Notes: a model not told the origin generated them from the sequence alone. Positions 8,898 to 17,727 are shown, counted from the first letter of the stretch. The stretch is DNA of 64,000 nucleotides from JBCCGE01 sp039029455 (GCA_039029455.1 JBCCGE010000003.1:1-64000), one strand, 5' to 3'. Made by a program: numbers and translations.

Positions 8898-9123
8898 ATG
8901 TAAATTAGTAGTAGTGATTATAGAGTCGTGTGAATATGTGGTTATTCCGAAAAACCCCTATAAAATCAATATCTTAAGATATAAATAGATGTGGATAAAG
9001 CTGTGGGAAAGTATTGTAAAACGAATTGGTAACCTGTGATAAAAAGTTTTGCACACAGTTATCCACTCGCACACTGCACTTATCTACAGCTTATACAATA
9101 ATTAACCACAGCGAAGACTCAGA
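8898..9123. other. Candidate replication origin (oriC) between dnaA and dnaN
   Basis: A 226-bp non-coding, A+T-rich interval with DnaA-box-like nonamers. There is one perfect box on the minus strand (TGTGGATAA, 8990-8998). Three have one mismatch to TTATCCACA: TTATCCACT (9059-9067), TTATCTACA (9080-9088) and TTAACCACA (9102-9110). Next to the perfect box is an A+T-rich stretch (about 8957-8988) with the perfect palindrome ATATCTTAAGATAT (8969-8982), a plausible unwinding element. The interval also has to hold the dnaN promoter. Box clustering, neighbours and nearby parS sites support oriC; function is inferred. Confidence 0.75.
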
Positions 9124-10440
9124 TTAAAGCCCCAGTATTCGCAATAAATTGCGATGGTCTTCTACTATTTTTTCGTCTTCAATCAACAGATCGTCTATCT
9201 TGCGGCAGGCATGCAGAACCGTCGTGTGATCACGACCGCCAAATTTGTCGCCGATCTGGGGCAGGCTCAGATTTGTAAACTCCTTTGAAAGATACATCGC
9301 CAGCTGTCGCGGTCGGGCAATTTCCCGAGTGCGTTTTTTGGACAACAAATCTGCTACCCGAATCTTGTAGTACTCAGCAACCGCTTCCTGAATATTGGAA
9401 ATGCTGATTTTATGTTCCTGATAAACCAGCAGGTCCCGAAGCGCTTCTCTGGCCAGATCTGTGTCGATAGATCTTCCCGTAAAACCAGCGCTGGCCGCGA
9501 TTCTATGCAGAGCGCCTTCAAGCTCTCGAACGTTTGACTTTACAGCGTTGGCGACGAAAAAAGCGACTTTCTCCGGTAGCTCAAAACCAAGGTCAAGAGC
9601 TTTTTTCTCCAGAATCGCTACTCTGGTCTCAAGTCCGGGGGGCTCAACAGCAACCGTCAGCCCACTGCCAAATCGCGAAATCAGCCGTTCTTCTACATGA
9701 TCGATTGCTTTCGGTATCCGATCACTGGTGATAATAATCTGGCGCTGTCCTTCCAGTAGGGTATTAAATGTATGAAAAAACTCTTCCTGAGACTGGGTTT
9801 TGCGAGCAAAAAACTGAATGTCATCGATCAGCAAAGCATCCAGAGACCGGTAGTGCGCTTTGAACTCATTCATTGTGTTGTTTTTTAGTGCTTTAACCAT
9901 GTCGTTGACGAATATTTCGGAACGCACATAGAGCACATTGGCACGCGGATTATTGGTCAGGATCAGATTTCCGGCGGCCTGCATCAGGTGGGTTTTGCCG
10001 AGTCCGACGCCACCATAGATAAACAGCGGGTTATAGGATGTACCGGGATGCATGCCCACTTGCTGAGCGGCTGCGCGCGCAAGCTGGTTTGAATCGCCCT
10101 CGACGTGCTTGTCGAAAGTGTAACCACTGTTGAGTCGACCGCCGGTATACGGACCGCTTAAAGCAGCGGGTTCGCTGGTATCACCCGTTTCCAGACTGGA
10201 GCTGCCAATTTCGCAGAGCACTAACGTTATACTGCTGTCCACCTGCCTGGTCGCAGCAATGACGTCTTCGATCAGATTCTTGCGAACATAGTCCACTACA
10301 TAACGATTCGGGGCAAGCAGCCTGAGCGTGGATTCCTGCACAATCGGCTGTAGCGGCTGTAGCCATACATTGATTGTGTCGTCCGCAAGCACCGACCGTA
10401 GTTCGGTTAAACAATCTTGCCAAAGGTCGGAAGCATTCAC
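9124..10440 (-). CDS. dnaA: Chromosomal replication initiator DnaA
   Basis: The AAA+ initiator that binds DnaA boxes and opens oriC. Domain I begins ASDLWQDCLTEL. Domain III has Walker A GGVGLGKTHL, Walker B LLIDDIQF and sensor/arginine-finger segments ITSDRIPKAI and ERLISRFGSGL. Domain IV ends with the DNA-binding signature GGRDHTTVLHACRKI. I prefer the GTG at 10440 (about 438 residues) because homologues begin just before the LWQ-CL motif. A GTG at 10512 would add 24 residues but overlaps a perfect DnaA box. Neither start has a strong ribosome-binding site. Confidence 0.96.
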   Translation of the reverse strand: MNASDLWQDCLTELRSVLADDTINVWLQPLQPIVQESTLRLLAPNRYVVDYVRKNLIEDVIAATRQVDSSITLVLCEIGSSSLETGDTSEPAALSGPYTGGRLNSGYTFDKHVEGDSNQLARAAAQQVGMHPGTSYNPLFIYGGVGLGKTHLMQAAGNLILTNNPRANVLYVRSEIFVNDMVKALKNNTMNEFKAHYRSLDALLIDDIQFFARKTQSQEEFFHTFNTLLEGQRQIIITSDRIPKAIDHVEERLISRFGSGLTVAVEPPGLETRVAILEKKALDLGFELPEKVAFFVANAVKSNVRELEGALHRIAASAGFTGRSIDTDLAREALRDLLVYQEHKISISNIQEAVAEYYKIRVADLLSKKRTREIARPRQLAMYLSKEFTNLSLPQIGDKFGGRDHTTVLHACRKIDDLLIEDEKIVEDHRNLLRILGL

Positions 10441-10504
10441 AGGTGGATTTACTTTACAGTCGTGTTTCGCAGAGCCGAACGAGTGTATATGAGTTGGCGT
10501 TACT

Positions 10505-10513
10505 TTATCCACA
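10505..10513 (+). promoter_or_regulatory. DnaA box upstream of dnaA
   Basis: TTATCCACA, a perfect DnaA-box consensus, lies 65 bp upstream of the preferred dnaA start. It forms half of the short palindrome TATCCAC-A-GTGGATA. This suggests autorepression of dnaA. It may also affect the divergent gene at 10553. Confidence 0.7.
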
Positions 10514-10552
10514 GTGGATACATCGATTAGTTTGCTTAATTCAGTAAAAAAG

Positions 10553-10978
10553 ATGGCGCGATCAAATTATCCGGTGTTTGTTTATGGCACGCTAAAAGCG
10601 AACTTTCCGAACGCGCATAAAAATCCCGGTAAGCGACAACCGGGTAGGTTTCAGACTGTGGACCCCTATCCTCTGGTGATTCTGGGCGCCAGAAAATCGC
10701 CCGCCATGCTGGACGCGTGTGGTCAGGGTCAGCGGGTTTTCGGTGAGGTTTATATTGTTGATGATGAGGGTCTTGCGAAGCTTGATTTGCTTGAGCGGGT
10801 GAACCAACAGGACGGATACCACCGAAGCGCTATAGAAGTGGTGCAGCAGCCTGACAACAATAAACTCACTGCCTTTGCTTTTCTCAAACCCCTGAACCAG
10901 GAGTTGGACCACAACCACTGTCTGACTGAATACAGTTGGCAACACGCCCAACTGTATGTGCCGAGAGGCGCACTGTGA
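10553..10978 (+). CDS. Gamma-glutamylcyclotransferase-like (AIG2/GGCT fold) protein
   Basis: A cytoplasmic protein of about 141 residues with the GGCT/AIG2 signature VFVYGTLK near the N-terminus, which forms the substrate loop. Later come GEVYIVDDEGLAKLDLLE and a tyrosine-containing C-terminal strand. Members cyclise gamma-glutamyl groups or gamma-glutamylamines; substrate cannot be assigned here. I start at the ATG at 10553 (MARSNYPVFVYGTLK) and not at the in-frame GTG at 10514, which lies in the dnaA regulatory DNA. It is divergent from dnaA, where many gammaproteobacteria carry rpmH-rnpA. Confidence 0.82.
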   Translation: MARSNYPVFVYGTLKANFPNAHKNPGKRQPGRFQTVDPYPLVILGARKSPAMLDACGQGQRVFGEVYIVDDEGLAKLDLLERVNQQDGYHRSAIEVVQQPDNNKLTAFAFLKPLNQELDHNHCLTEYSWQHAQLYVPRGAL

Positions 10979-10998
10979 CCCAAGAACCGAAACTCAGG

Positions 10999-12144
10999 CT
11001 AGGTCACTGGCAGGGAGACTTCCATTTCCCGCAAAACATCATGGATTGCATCAAGTGCCAGGCGGATATCGTTTTCAAATACGTGACCGATGCAGCCGAC
11101 ACGAAAGCTGTCAGCAACGGTGAGTTTCCCCGGATAGATAACGTACCCTCTGTCGCGCAAAGCGTCGTAGAATTTTTCAAAGTCAAACTGGCTGTCTTCC
11201 GGCATTCGAAATGTGACGATGATTGGTGCCTGCAGCTCGTCGGATAAGAGCGGACTGAAGCCCATTTTCCTCATACCGTCGATCAAAAGACGACAATTGT
11301 TCCGGTATCGATCGCCGCGGCCGACCACACCGCCTTCGGCCTCGAATTCATTGAGGGCCTGACTGAACGCCAGAATGACATGAGTCGGTGGTGTAAATCG
11401 CCATTGATGGTTTTTCTCCATCGACTGCCACTGATCATACAGATCGAGACTCAGCGACGGTGAGTTACCCTCGGTTTCCAACAAAGCCGCTTTTCGGGCC
11501 AGACAAAAACCCATTCCGGGAGCGCCCTCAAGGCATTTATTGCTGGACGCACATACCGCATCGAATTTCAGAACCCGAGCGTCTATGGGCAGGGCACCAA
11601 AGCAGCTCATCGCATCGATAAGGAGTCCCTTGCCAGCAGTCGCAACAATATCGGCGATCTTATCCAGTGGATTAATGATCCCAGACGTGGTTTCCGTAAA
11701 TACCACCGCGACATGGGTTATGTCGGTGTCGTTACGCAACAACCTTTCCAGTTCGTTGGTATCCGTGGGTTCATTTTCCTGGTTCTCCAGAAGAACGCTG
11801 TCGCGACCGTAGTATCGTGCAATTTTGGCGATGCGCTGACCGTAGGCGCCGTTGATACAGATCAGCACCTTTCCGTCAGGTGGCACGAAATTTCCGATCA
11901 TGGCTTCTACGACAAATGTACCGCTGCCCTGAAGCGGCACAGCGACGTGACTGTCCTGCCCATGAATAATGTCCACCAGTCTTTGCAACATTCGTCTGTT
12001 CAGCTCGATAAACCCGGTGTCCCGAGAGCCGAAATCGTGCAGCATTGCTTCCTTCACCGACAAAGATGTAGTCAAAGGACCGGGTGTTAACAACAGCGGG
12101 TCACTTTTATCCGCTCGACCGCCGGGTTGATGGTTCTGGGGCAT
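10999..12144 (-). CDS. phnW: 2-aminoethylphosphonate--pyruvate transaminase
   Basis: A PLP enzyme (class V aminotransferase fold) that moves the amino group of 2-aminoethylphosphonate to pyruvate, giving phosphonoacetaldehyde and alanine. Family hallmarks are LLLTPGPLTTS near the N-terminus, the GSRD segment, LLIDAMSCFGALPID (PLP-binding Asp) and the Schiff-base lysine in SSNKCLEG (K203). The start MPQNHQPGG at 12144 gives about 381 residues. An upstream ATG at 12198 falls inside an inverted-repeat operator and is rejected. It is divergent from its likely LysR regulator, and together with phnA and phnY forms a complete pathway. Confidence 0.93.
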   Translation of the reverse strand: MPQNHQPGGRADKSDPLLLTPGPLTTSLSVKEAMLHDFGSRDTGFIELNRRMLQRLVDIIHGQDSHVAVPLQGSGTFVVEAMIGNFVPPDGKVLICINGAYGQRIAKIARYYGRDSVLLENQENEPTDTNELERLLRNDTDITHVAVVFTETTSGIINPLDKIADIVATAGKGLLIDAMSCFGALPIDARVLKFDAVCASSNKCLEGAPGMGFCLARKAALLETEGNSPSLSLDLYDQWQSMEKNHQWRFTPPTHVILAFSQALNEFEAEGGVVGRGDRYRNNCRLLIDGMRKMGFSPLLSDELQAPIIVTFRMPEDSQFDFEKFYDALRDRGYVIYPGKLTVADSFRVGCIGHVFENDIRLALDAIHDVLREMEVSLPVT

Positions 12145-12177
12145 AACAATAATTATCAGGTTGATTGAATAACAACG

Positions 12178-12209
12178 GGATTTATACCGGGGAGGCATGG
12201 TATAAATCC
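12178..12209. promoter_or_regulatory. Operator-like inverted repeat in the phnW/lysR divergent promoter
   Basis: GGATTTATACC (12178-12188) and GGTATAAATCC (12199-12209) are a perfect 11-bp inverted repeat with a 10-bp spacer, centred between phnW and the divergent LysR gene. Arm length, spacing and position suit a LysR-type regulator's recognition site. That the neighbouring LysR protein binds it is inference. Confidence 0.65.
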
Positions 12210-12239
12210 AATCGATATCATGAATGATTTAGATAGAAT

Positions 12240-13121
12240 ATGTCGATCACTCACACCTACCTTCGGGCGTTTCACGCGGTAGCCACCCACGGCAGCTTTA
12301 CCCGGGCGGCAGAAGCCCTGCATGTGACTCAACCGACACTTTCAGGACAGGTCAAGGCACTTGAGGAACGATATCACGTCAGGTTGTTTACCCGGTTTGG
12401 ACGACGCGTAGAGCTGACAGAGTTTGGCCAGCGCGCGCTCGCAATAACAAGAAACCTGTTCCACTACGAGTATGGGGCCGAGCAGCTGTTTCGTTCCGCT
12501 ACGGCACTGACTACGGGAGTACTGCGGGTGGCTGCCGACTCGCCCTACATCATTACACAGTGCCTCGCTGCATTCCAGAGACGTTATCCTGATGTGCAGA
12601 TACAGGTACAGTATGGTAACTCCAGCGAGATTCGACAGTGGATCGACAGCAACCAGTCCGACATCGCTATTGTCCCGAACGTGCCTCAGGATGCAGAGAA
12701 CCTGTGGTCGCTGGCGCTTCGCCCTGACCAGCTGATAGCGTTTGTTTCACGGGAACACGTCTGGTCCGACCGTCGATCGATCAGTATTCATGACCTCGCC
12801 GATCAGAGGGTCGTGCTTCGTGAAAAAGGATCCGAAACCCGTTCAATACTTGAACGCGCGCTGCAAAAGCAGTCTATTTCTCTGAAAAGTATCATTGAAG
12901 TTGGCAGCCGAGAGGGCGTTCGGGAAACGGTCGCCAGTGGCATTGGTGTCGGAGTCATTGCCGAGACGGAGATGGGCGTAGGCAATCGATTTGTCGCGCT
13001 TGAAGTCAATGATGCCGAACTGTCACATTCGGAATATATGATTTGTCTGGCGTCCAGGCGAAAAGAGAAAATTATGGCGGCTTTTCTGGAGCAGGCGGTG
13101 ACCACGCTGGCCGAGCCCTAG
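12240..13121 (+). CDS. LysR-family transcriptional regulator of phosphonate genes
   Basis: A 293-residue LTTR. It has an N-terminal winged helix-turn-helix (FHAVATHGSFTRAAEALHVTQPTLSGQVKALE) and a C-terminal periplasmic-binding-protein-like effector domain (from about 90). It is divergent from phnW and directly upstream of phnA and phnY in the same direction. This is the usual arrangement for LysR activators of phnWAY-type 2-aminoethylphosphonate clusters. The effector is presumably the substrate or an intermediate; none can be read from sequence. A perfect inverted repeat in the divergent promoter is its likely operator. Confidence 0.9.
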   Translation: MSITHTYLRAFHAVATHGSFTRAAEALHVTQPTLSGQVKALEERYHVRLFTRFGRRVELTEFGQRALAITRNLFHYEYGAEQLFRSATALTTGVLRVAADSPYIITQCLAAFQRRYPDVQIQVQYGNSSEIRQWIDSNQSDIAIVPNVPQDAENLWSLALRPDQLIAFVSREHVWSDRRSISIHDLADQRVVLREKGSETRSILERALQKQSISLKSIIEVGSREGVRETVASGIGVGVIAETEMGVGNRFVALEVNDAELSHSEYMICLASRRKEKIMAAFLEQAVTTLAEP

Positions 13122-13226
13122 CATTGACGAAGACTATAAAAAACATATGAGATATCGATTTCACCTCTACTTTGGCAGATCATACAATCGGCTACCGCAA
13201 TTACTAAACGAATTTCAGGCAATAAG

Positions 13227-14477
13227 ATGACGTCAGGCAAAATGATAGAAGCCAATGGTCGGCACTACCGATGGCCGAACCAACCGGTGGTCGTGGTATG
13301 TGTCGATGGATCAGAACCCGACTATATGGAAATCGCTATGGCTGAAGGCCATATGCCGTGGTTGAAAAAAAACCTGGCAGCAGGTGGAAGCGATCTGCGC
13401 GGTCACTGCGTCGTGCCGAGTTTCACCAACCCCAATAATCTGTCAATCGTTACCGGGGCACCGCCAGCGGTGCACGGTATTTGTGGAAATTTTTATTACG
13501 ACCGGGAAAACGATGTCGAGGTCATGATGAACGAGCCCTCGCTGTTGCGTACGCCAACGATATTCAAGGCGTTTCAGGACGCTGGCGCCAAGGTGGCGGT
13601 GGTCACAGCCAAAGACAAGTTGCGCAGACTATTGGGCAATGAACTGGTTATGAAGCCCGGCGAAGCGGTCTGCTTTTCGTCAGAAAAGTCCGATCAGGCT
13701 ACGCTGGAAGAAAATGGTATTGACCGGGTCAATGAGCGAGTCGGCATGGACGTACCACCGGTTTACAGCGCAGAGCTATCAGAGTTTATTTTCAAAGCCG
13801 GTGTGGAGTTGATGGCCTCAATGCGGCCAGACATTATGTATCTGTCAACAACCGATTACATTCAGCACAAGTTTGCACCCGGGAGCGAAGGCGCAAACAG
13901 TTTCTACGCTATGCTGGACAGCTACTGGGAAAAGCTGGACGCGATGGGCGCCATTCTCGCATTAACCGCGGATCATGGTATGAATGCGAAACACGATGAA
14001 AACGGTCAGCCGAGAGTCATTTATCTGCAGGATCACATTGATAAACTGATTGGTGAGGGCAAGAGTCGTGTCATACTGCCTATCACCGACCCTTATGTTG
14101 TGCATCACGGAGCGCTGGGTTCGTATGCGACGGTCTATCTGGACGACGGCGTCGATCAGGCGGAGTTGAAGCAGCAGCTGTCGGAGATACCCGGTATGGA
14201 ATGTGTGCTGACGAATGAGGACGGCTGCCAGAAATTTGGTCTGGCACCGGACCGCATGGGTGATTTGATTCTGGTATCAGAAAAACCCATGGTGATTGGA
14301 ACCAGTGAGAGCCAGCACGATCTCAGCGGTCTTGATGTGCCGCTGCGTTCACACGGTGGAATCAGCGAACAGGTGGTTCCGCTAATTTTTAATCGCAAAG
14401 TAGATTACAACGATGAACGCACGTTGCGAAACTTTGACGTCTTTGACCTGGCACTGAATCACATCGCCGTGTCCTGA
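13227..14477 (+). CDS. phnA: Phosphonoacetate hydrolase
   Basis: An alkaline-phosphatase-superfamily zinc enzyme that cleaves the C-P bond of phosphonoacetate to acetate and phosphate. Visible metal and catalytic residues are D27 in CVDGSEPDY, the nucleophile T67 in VVPSFTNPNNLS, the pair in STTDYIQHKFAPG, the DH of TADHGMNAKH, and a C-terminal SHGGISEQ histidine. The length of 416 residues matches characterised PhnA. It lies between the LysR regulator and phnY, so it catalyses the last step after PhnW and PhnY. This PhnA is unrelated to the E. coli gene of the same name. Confidence 0.93.
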   Translation: MTSGKMIEANGRHYRWPNQPVVVVCVDGSEPDYMEIAMAEGHMPWLKKNLAAGGSDLRGHCVVPSFTNPNNLSIVTGAPPAVHGICGNFYYDRENDVEVMMNEPSLLRTPTIFKAFQDAGAKVAVVTAKDKLRRLLGNELVMKPGEAVCFSSEKSDQATLEENGIDRVNERVGMDVPPVYSAELSEFIFKAGVELMASMRPDIMYLSTTDYIQHKFAPGSEGANSFYAMLDSYWEKLDAMGAILALTADHGMNAKHDENGQPRVIYLQDHIDKLIGEGKSRVILPITDPYVVHHGALGSYATVYLDDGVDQAELKQQLSEIPGMECVLTNEDGCQKFGLAPDRMGDLILVSEKPMVIGTSESQHDLSGLDVPLRSHGGISEQVVPLIFNRKVDYNDERTLRNFDVFDLALNHIAVS

Positions 14478-14499
14478 GTGCAAGAAAAAACCGATTGGA

Positions 14500-15954
14500 T
14501 TGATTATGAATACCGCCAATGAAAGCGATGTTAACCATCAGAAAATGCGCATAGCCGGTGAGCTGGTAGATGGCGACACCGGCAAAGTCATCGAGGTCAT
14601 GAATCCATACAGTAATGAAGTGGTTGGAACGGTCCCCCGCGCCAGCTGTCAGCAAATTGCTGCTGCCTTCAAAATAGCCGCGGATTACAAGCCGACCCTG
14701 AGCCGATACGAACGCCAGCAGATCCTGACTAAAACCGCGCTCATTCTGGTTGAACGCAAGGAGGCTATTTCTGACCTGATCACCGCTGAATGCGGATTGA
14801 GTAAAAAAGACAGCTTGTATGAGGTTGGCAGAGCGTTTGACGTTTTTTCACTGGCCGGTCAGCTGTGCATTCTGGATGATGGCGAAGTGTTTTCGTGCGA
14901 TCTCACACCTCACGGAAAAAAGAGAAAAATCTTTACCCAGCGGGAGCCGCTGTCGGCGATTTCAGCGATTACGCCGTTCAATCATCCGCTGAATATGATT
15001 TCGCACAAAATTGCGCCCGCCATCGCCACCAATAACTGTATGGTCGGCAAGCCAACCGAATTAACACCACTTACAGCGCTGCTGTTGGCCGATGTGCTCT
15101 ATGAAGCCGGGCTACCACCGGAAATGCTGTCCGTTGTGACCGGCATGCCGGAGGATATCGGTGATGAAATGATCACGAATGAACATATTGATCTGATCAC
15201 GTTTACCGGCGGCGTACCGGTCGGTAAATATATTGCCGAGACAGCCGGATACCGGCGGACGGTGCTCGAACTCGGAGGCAATTCTCCGCTGATCGTGATG
15301 GAAGACGCTGATCTGGACAAGGCCGCTGAAATGGCTGTACAGGGTGGAACCAAAAACTCCGGTCAGCGCTGCACAGCAGTCAAGCGCGTATTGGCAATTG
15401 ACAGTATCGCTGATGAGTTTTCGGCGCGAGTCGCTGAAAAAGCCGCCAGGTTGAAATACGGTGACCCAATGGATCCGGATACTGACGTCGGCACCGTAAT
15501 TACAGAGGACGCCGCGATGATGTTTGAGCGCAGGGTCAATGATGCCATTGATCAGGGCGCCAAGCTTCTTTACGGCAATGATCGACACGGCGCAGTATAT
15601 TCACCCACGGTACTTGATCACGTTCCCTTTGACTGTGAACTGGTCCGGGAGGAAACCTTTGGTCCACCAATACCGATTATTCGGGTGAGAGACATCGACC
15701 ATGCGATAGAAGTCTCAAACTCAACGGCATTTGGATTGTCTTCCGGGGTTTGCACGAATCGACTGGACTACGCGACCCGTTTTATAAATGAACTGCATAC
15801 CGGAACGGTCAACATCTGGGAAGTACCCGGATACCGAATAGAAATGTCGCCGTTTGGTGGTATCAAAGACTCGGGACTTGGGTATAAGGAGGGTGTCATT
15901 GAGGCCATGAAGAGCTATACCAATGTAAAAACATTTTCCTTGCCCTGGGTTTAG
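14500..15954 (+). CDS. phnY: Phosphonoacetaldehyde dehydrogenase
   Basis: An NAD(P)-dependent aldehyde dehydrogenase oxidising phosphonoacetaldehyde to phosphonoacetate. The catalytic Cys is in NSGQRCTAVKR (C291) and the general base in TVLELGGNSP (E257), with ITPFNHPLNMISHKIAPA for cofactor binding. The assignment to PhnY rather than another aldehyde dehydrogenase rests on phnW, phnA and the LysR gene beside it. The gap to phnA is 22 bp, so they are probably co-transcribed. Two ATGs (14500 and 14506) are possible starts. Confidence 0.9.
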   Translation: MIMNTANESDVNHQKMRIAGELVDGDTGKVIEVMNPYSNEVVGTVPRASCQQIAAAFKIAADYKPTLSRYERQQILTKTALILVERKEAISDLITAECGLSKKDSLYEVGRAFDVFSLAGQLCILDDGEVFSCDLTPHGKKRKIFTQREPLSAISAITPFNHPLNMISHKIAPAIATNNCMVGKPTELTPLTALLLADVLYEAGLPPEMLSVVTGMPEDIGDEMITNEHIDLITFTGGVPVGKYIAETAGYRRTVLELGGNSPLIVMEDADLDKAAEMAVQGGTKNSGQRCTAVKRVLAIDSIADEFSARVAEKAARLKYGDPMDPDTDVGTVITEDAAMMFERRVNDAIDQGAKLLYGNDRHGAVYSPTVLDHVPFDCELVREETFGPPIPIIRVRDIDHAIEVSNSTAFGLSSGVCTNRLDYATRFINELHTGTVNIWEVPGYRIEMSPFGGIKDSGLGYKEGVIEAMKSYTNVKTFSLPWV

Positions 15955-15973
15955 GTCGGTTGACCGAGTTCGA

Positions 15974-16819
15974 ATGCGCCTCATTCAACCGCAAGAAAAA
16001 GATCTGGGTGGATTTAGTGTCAGGCGCGTGCTGCCGGCCAGGGCGCACCGTAAGGTCGGGCCGTTTGTTTTCTTTGATCATATGGGGCCCGCGGAACTCC
16101 CGCCGGGGCAGGGTATACAGGTAAGGCCGCACCCCCATATCGGACTGTCGACAATTACATACTTGTTTGCTGGTGAAATTATGCATCGAGACAGCCTGGG
16201 GTACGTGCAATCCATTCGCCCGGGTGCGGTAAACCTGATGACGGCAGGACGCGGCATTGTGCACTCGGAAAGAGCCGGAGACGACCTTCAAAGCCACGCC
16301 AGTCTACACGGAATACAGTCATGGATGGCGCTTCCTGATAGTGACGCCGAGCGTGATCCGGAATTCGTTCACTATCCGGCGGATCAGCTACCTCGCTTTA
16401 TGCTCGGAGAAACTCAGGTGACCGTCATCATGGGTTCGGCATATGACCACACATCGCCAGTGATCTGTTATCTGCCGACTCTGTACCTGGAAATTGTGGT
16501 ACCCGCAGGTTGCAGTATCAATCTGCCGGAAGGCTATCAGGAGCAGGCCGTTTACGTTGTGACTGGCGGGATAGAGCTGGATGGGGTGCCGGTAGCTGCC
16601 TGCGAGATGGGCGTGGTCGAAACCTCAGAGGCCACGGTAAGTGCGGTAAATGACAGTCGCGTTGTGGTGATTGGCGGATCGGACCCGGGCGATCGAAAAC
16701 TCTGGTGGAATTTCGTTGCCCGTGATTGGGATCGCATTGAACAGGCCAAGTCCGACTGGAAAGCCAATCGTTTCGGGCGTGTGCCTGGTGAGACAGAAAT
16801 CATCCCGCTTCCGGAGTAG
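15974..16819 (+). CDS. Pirin family protein
   Basis: A bicupin protein of 281 residues. Metal-binding residues in the N-terminal cupin are visible as H53 and H55 in RPHPHIGL and H97 and E99 in GRGIVHSER, matching human pirin H56, H58, H101 and E103. The family includes quercetinases and redox-linked regulators; no specific activity can be assigned. It begins 19 bp after phnY, so it is likely in the same transcript and may be an accessory to the phosphonate operon or simple read-through. Confidence 0.9.
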   Translation: MRLIQPQEKDLGGFSVRRVLPARAHRKVGPFVFFDHMGPAELPPGQGIQVRPHPHIGLSTITYLFAGEIMHRDSLGYVQSIRPGAVNLMTAGRGIVHSERAGDDLQSHASLHGIQSWMALPDSDAERDPEFVHYPADQLPRFMLGETQVTVIMGSAYDHTSPVICYLPTLYLEIVVPAGCSINLPEGYQEQAVYVVTGGIELDGVPVAACEMGVVETSEATVSAVNDSRVVVIGGSDPGDRKLWWNFVARDWDRIEQAKSDWKANRFGRVPGETEIIPLPE

Positions 16820-16824
16820 CCGTC

Positions 16825-17628
16825 GTGTTCAGTCATTTCACCTTGGGCAGCAACGATTTGAATCGATCGCGACGGTTTTATGACCCGTTGTTTCAAACCC
16901 TCGGATATTCATTGCTATACAGTGAAGATGATGCGTATCTGATGTACGGTCGAAAAGACGAAGAGTTTCCGCACATTTTCATTTCCAGACCCTTCGACGG
17001 ATTGCCCGCGACATGGTCAAATGGTTTTCATATTGCTTTTAATAGCGCAGATTCAGAGACTGTAGACCGATTTCACTCCACTGCACTGGCGCATGGGGGT
17101 TTTGACGAGGGCGGGCCTGGACTCCGGTTTCAGTATGCCGAAGACTATTACGGCGCGTACATTCGCGACCCCGATGGAAACAAGCTGCAGGTCGTGTGTT
17201 ACCAGCAGGGTCGTTCGTCAGGGTATACGGGTATCGACATATCCCATATCACCCTGGGACATACTGATTTGTTAAAAGCAAGAAAATTCTACGGAGCCGT
17301 TTTCGATATACTTGGTTATGTCGATAAACCGGAAGAAGGCGACGACACGTCGTGCGGTTTTGCGTATCCCGATGAGGAATTGCCGGTGGTTTATATACAG
17401 CAGCCTTTTGACGGCAGGCCAGCTTCCTGGGGAAATGGCACACATACGGCGTTCCATGCCCCGACTAGAGTCGCGGTACAGGCTTTCCATACGGCCGCGC
17501 TCGCTAACGGTGGAACGGACGACGGCGCGCCGGGTCTGCGGCCGCACTATTCGGCTAACTACTACGCCTGCTACGTACTGGATCCCTTTGGCAACAAACT
17601 TCAGGCGGTTTGCCGAAAGCCCGCTTAG
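16825..17628 (+). CDS. Tandem VOC (glyoxalase-like) domain protein
   Basis: A 267-residue protein made of two homologous vicinal-oxygen-chelate modules (about 1-130 and 137-267). The repeats align throughout: SHFTLGSNDLNRSRRFYD with SHITLGHTDLLKARKFYG, RPFDGLPATWSNG with QPFDGRPASWGNG, and DPDGNKLQVVC with DPFGNKLQAVC. This points to internal duplication. The enzyme is probably a metal-dependent lyase, isomerase or dioxygenase; substrate unknown. It starts at a GTG at 16825, 5 bp after the pirin stop, so the two are probably translated from one mRNA. It is the last gene of the phosphonate transcription unit. Confidence 0.87.
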   Translation: MFSHFTLGSNDLNRSRRFYDPLFQTLGYSLLYSEDDAYLMYGRKDEEFPHIFISRPFDGLPATWSNGFHIAFNSADSETVDRFHSTALAHGGFDEGGPGLRFQYAEDYYGAYIRDPDGNKLQVVCYQQGRSSGYTGIDISHITLGHTDLLKARKFYGAVFDILGYVDKPEEGDDTSCGFAYPDEELPVVYIQQPFDGRPASWGNGTHTAFHAPTRVAVQAFHTAALANGGTDDGAPGLRPHYSANYYACYVLDPFGNKLQAVCRKPA

Positions 17629-17727
17629 CGCCTGAGTGATCGCAGCCGGCGGTTTTGCGGTCCCTGCGCGAACACAGAAGCGTCAAAATACAGGACCACA
17701 AAACCGAAGATGTTGATCGATACCGAC

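Noticed and set aside
12145..12198. phnW start at 12198
   Set aside because: The extra residues overlap a perfect inverted repeat in the promoter and are absent from the family pattern.
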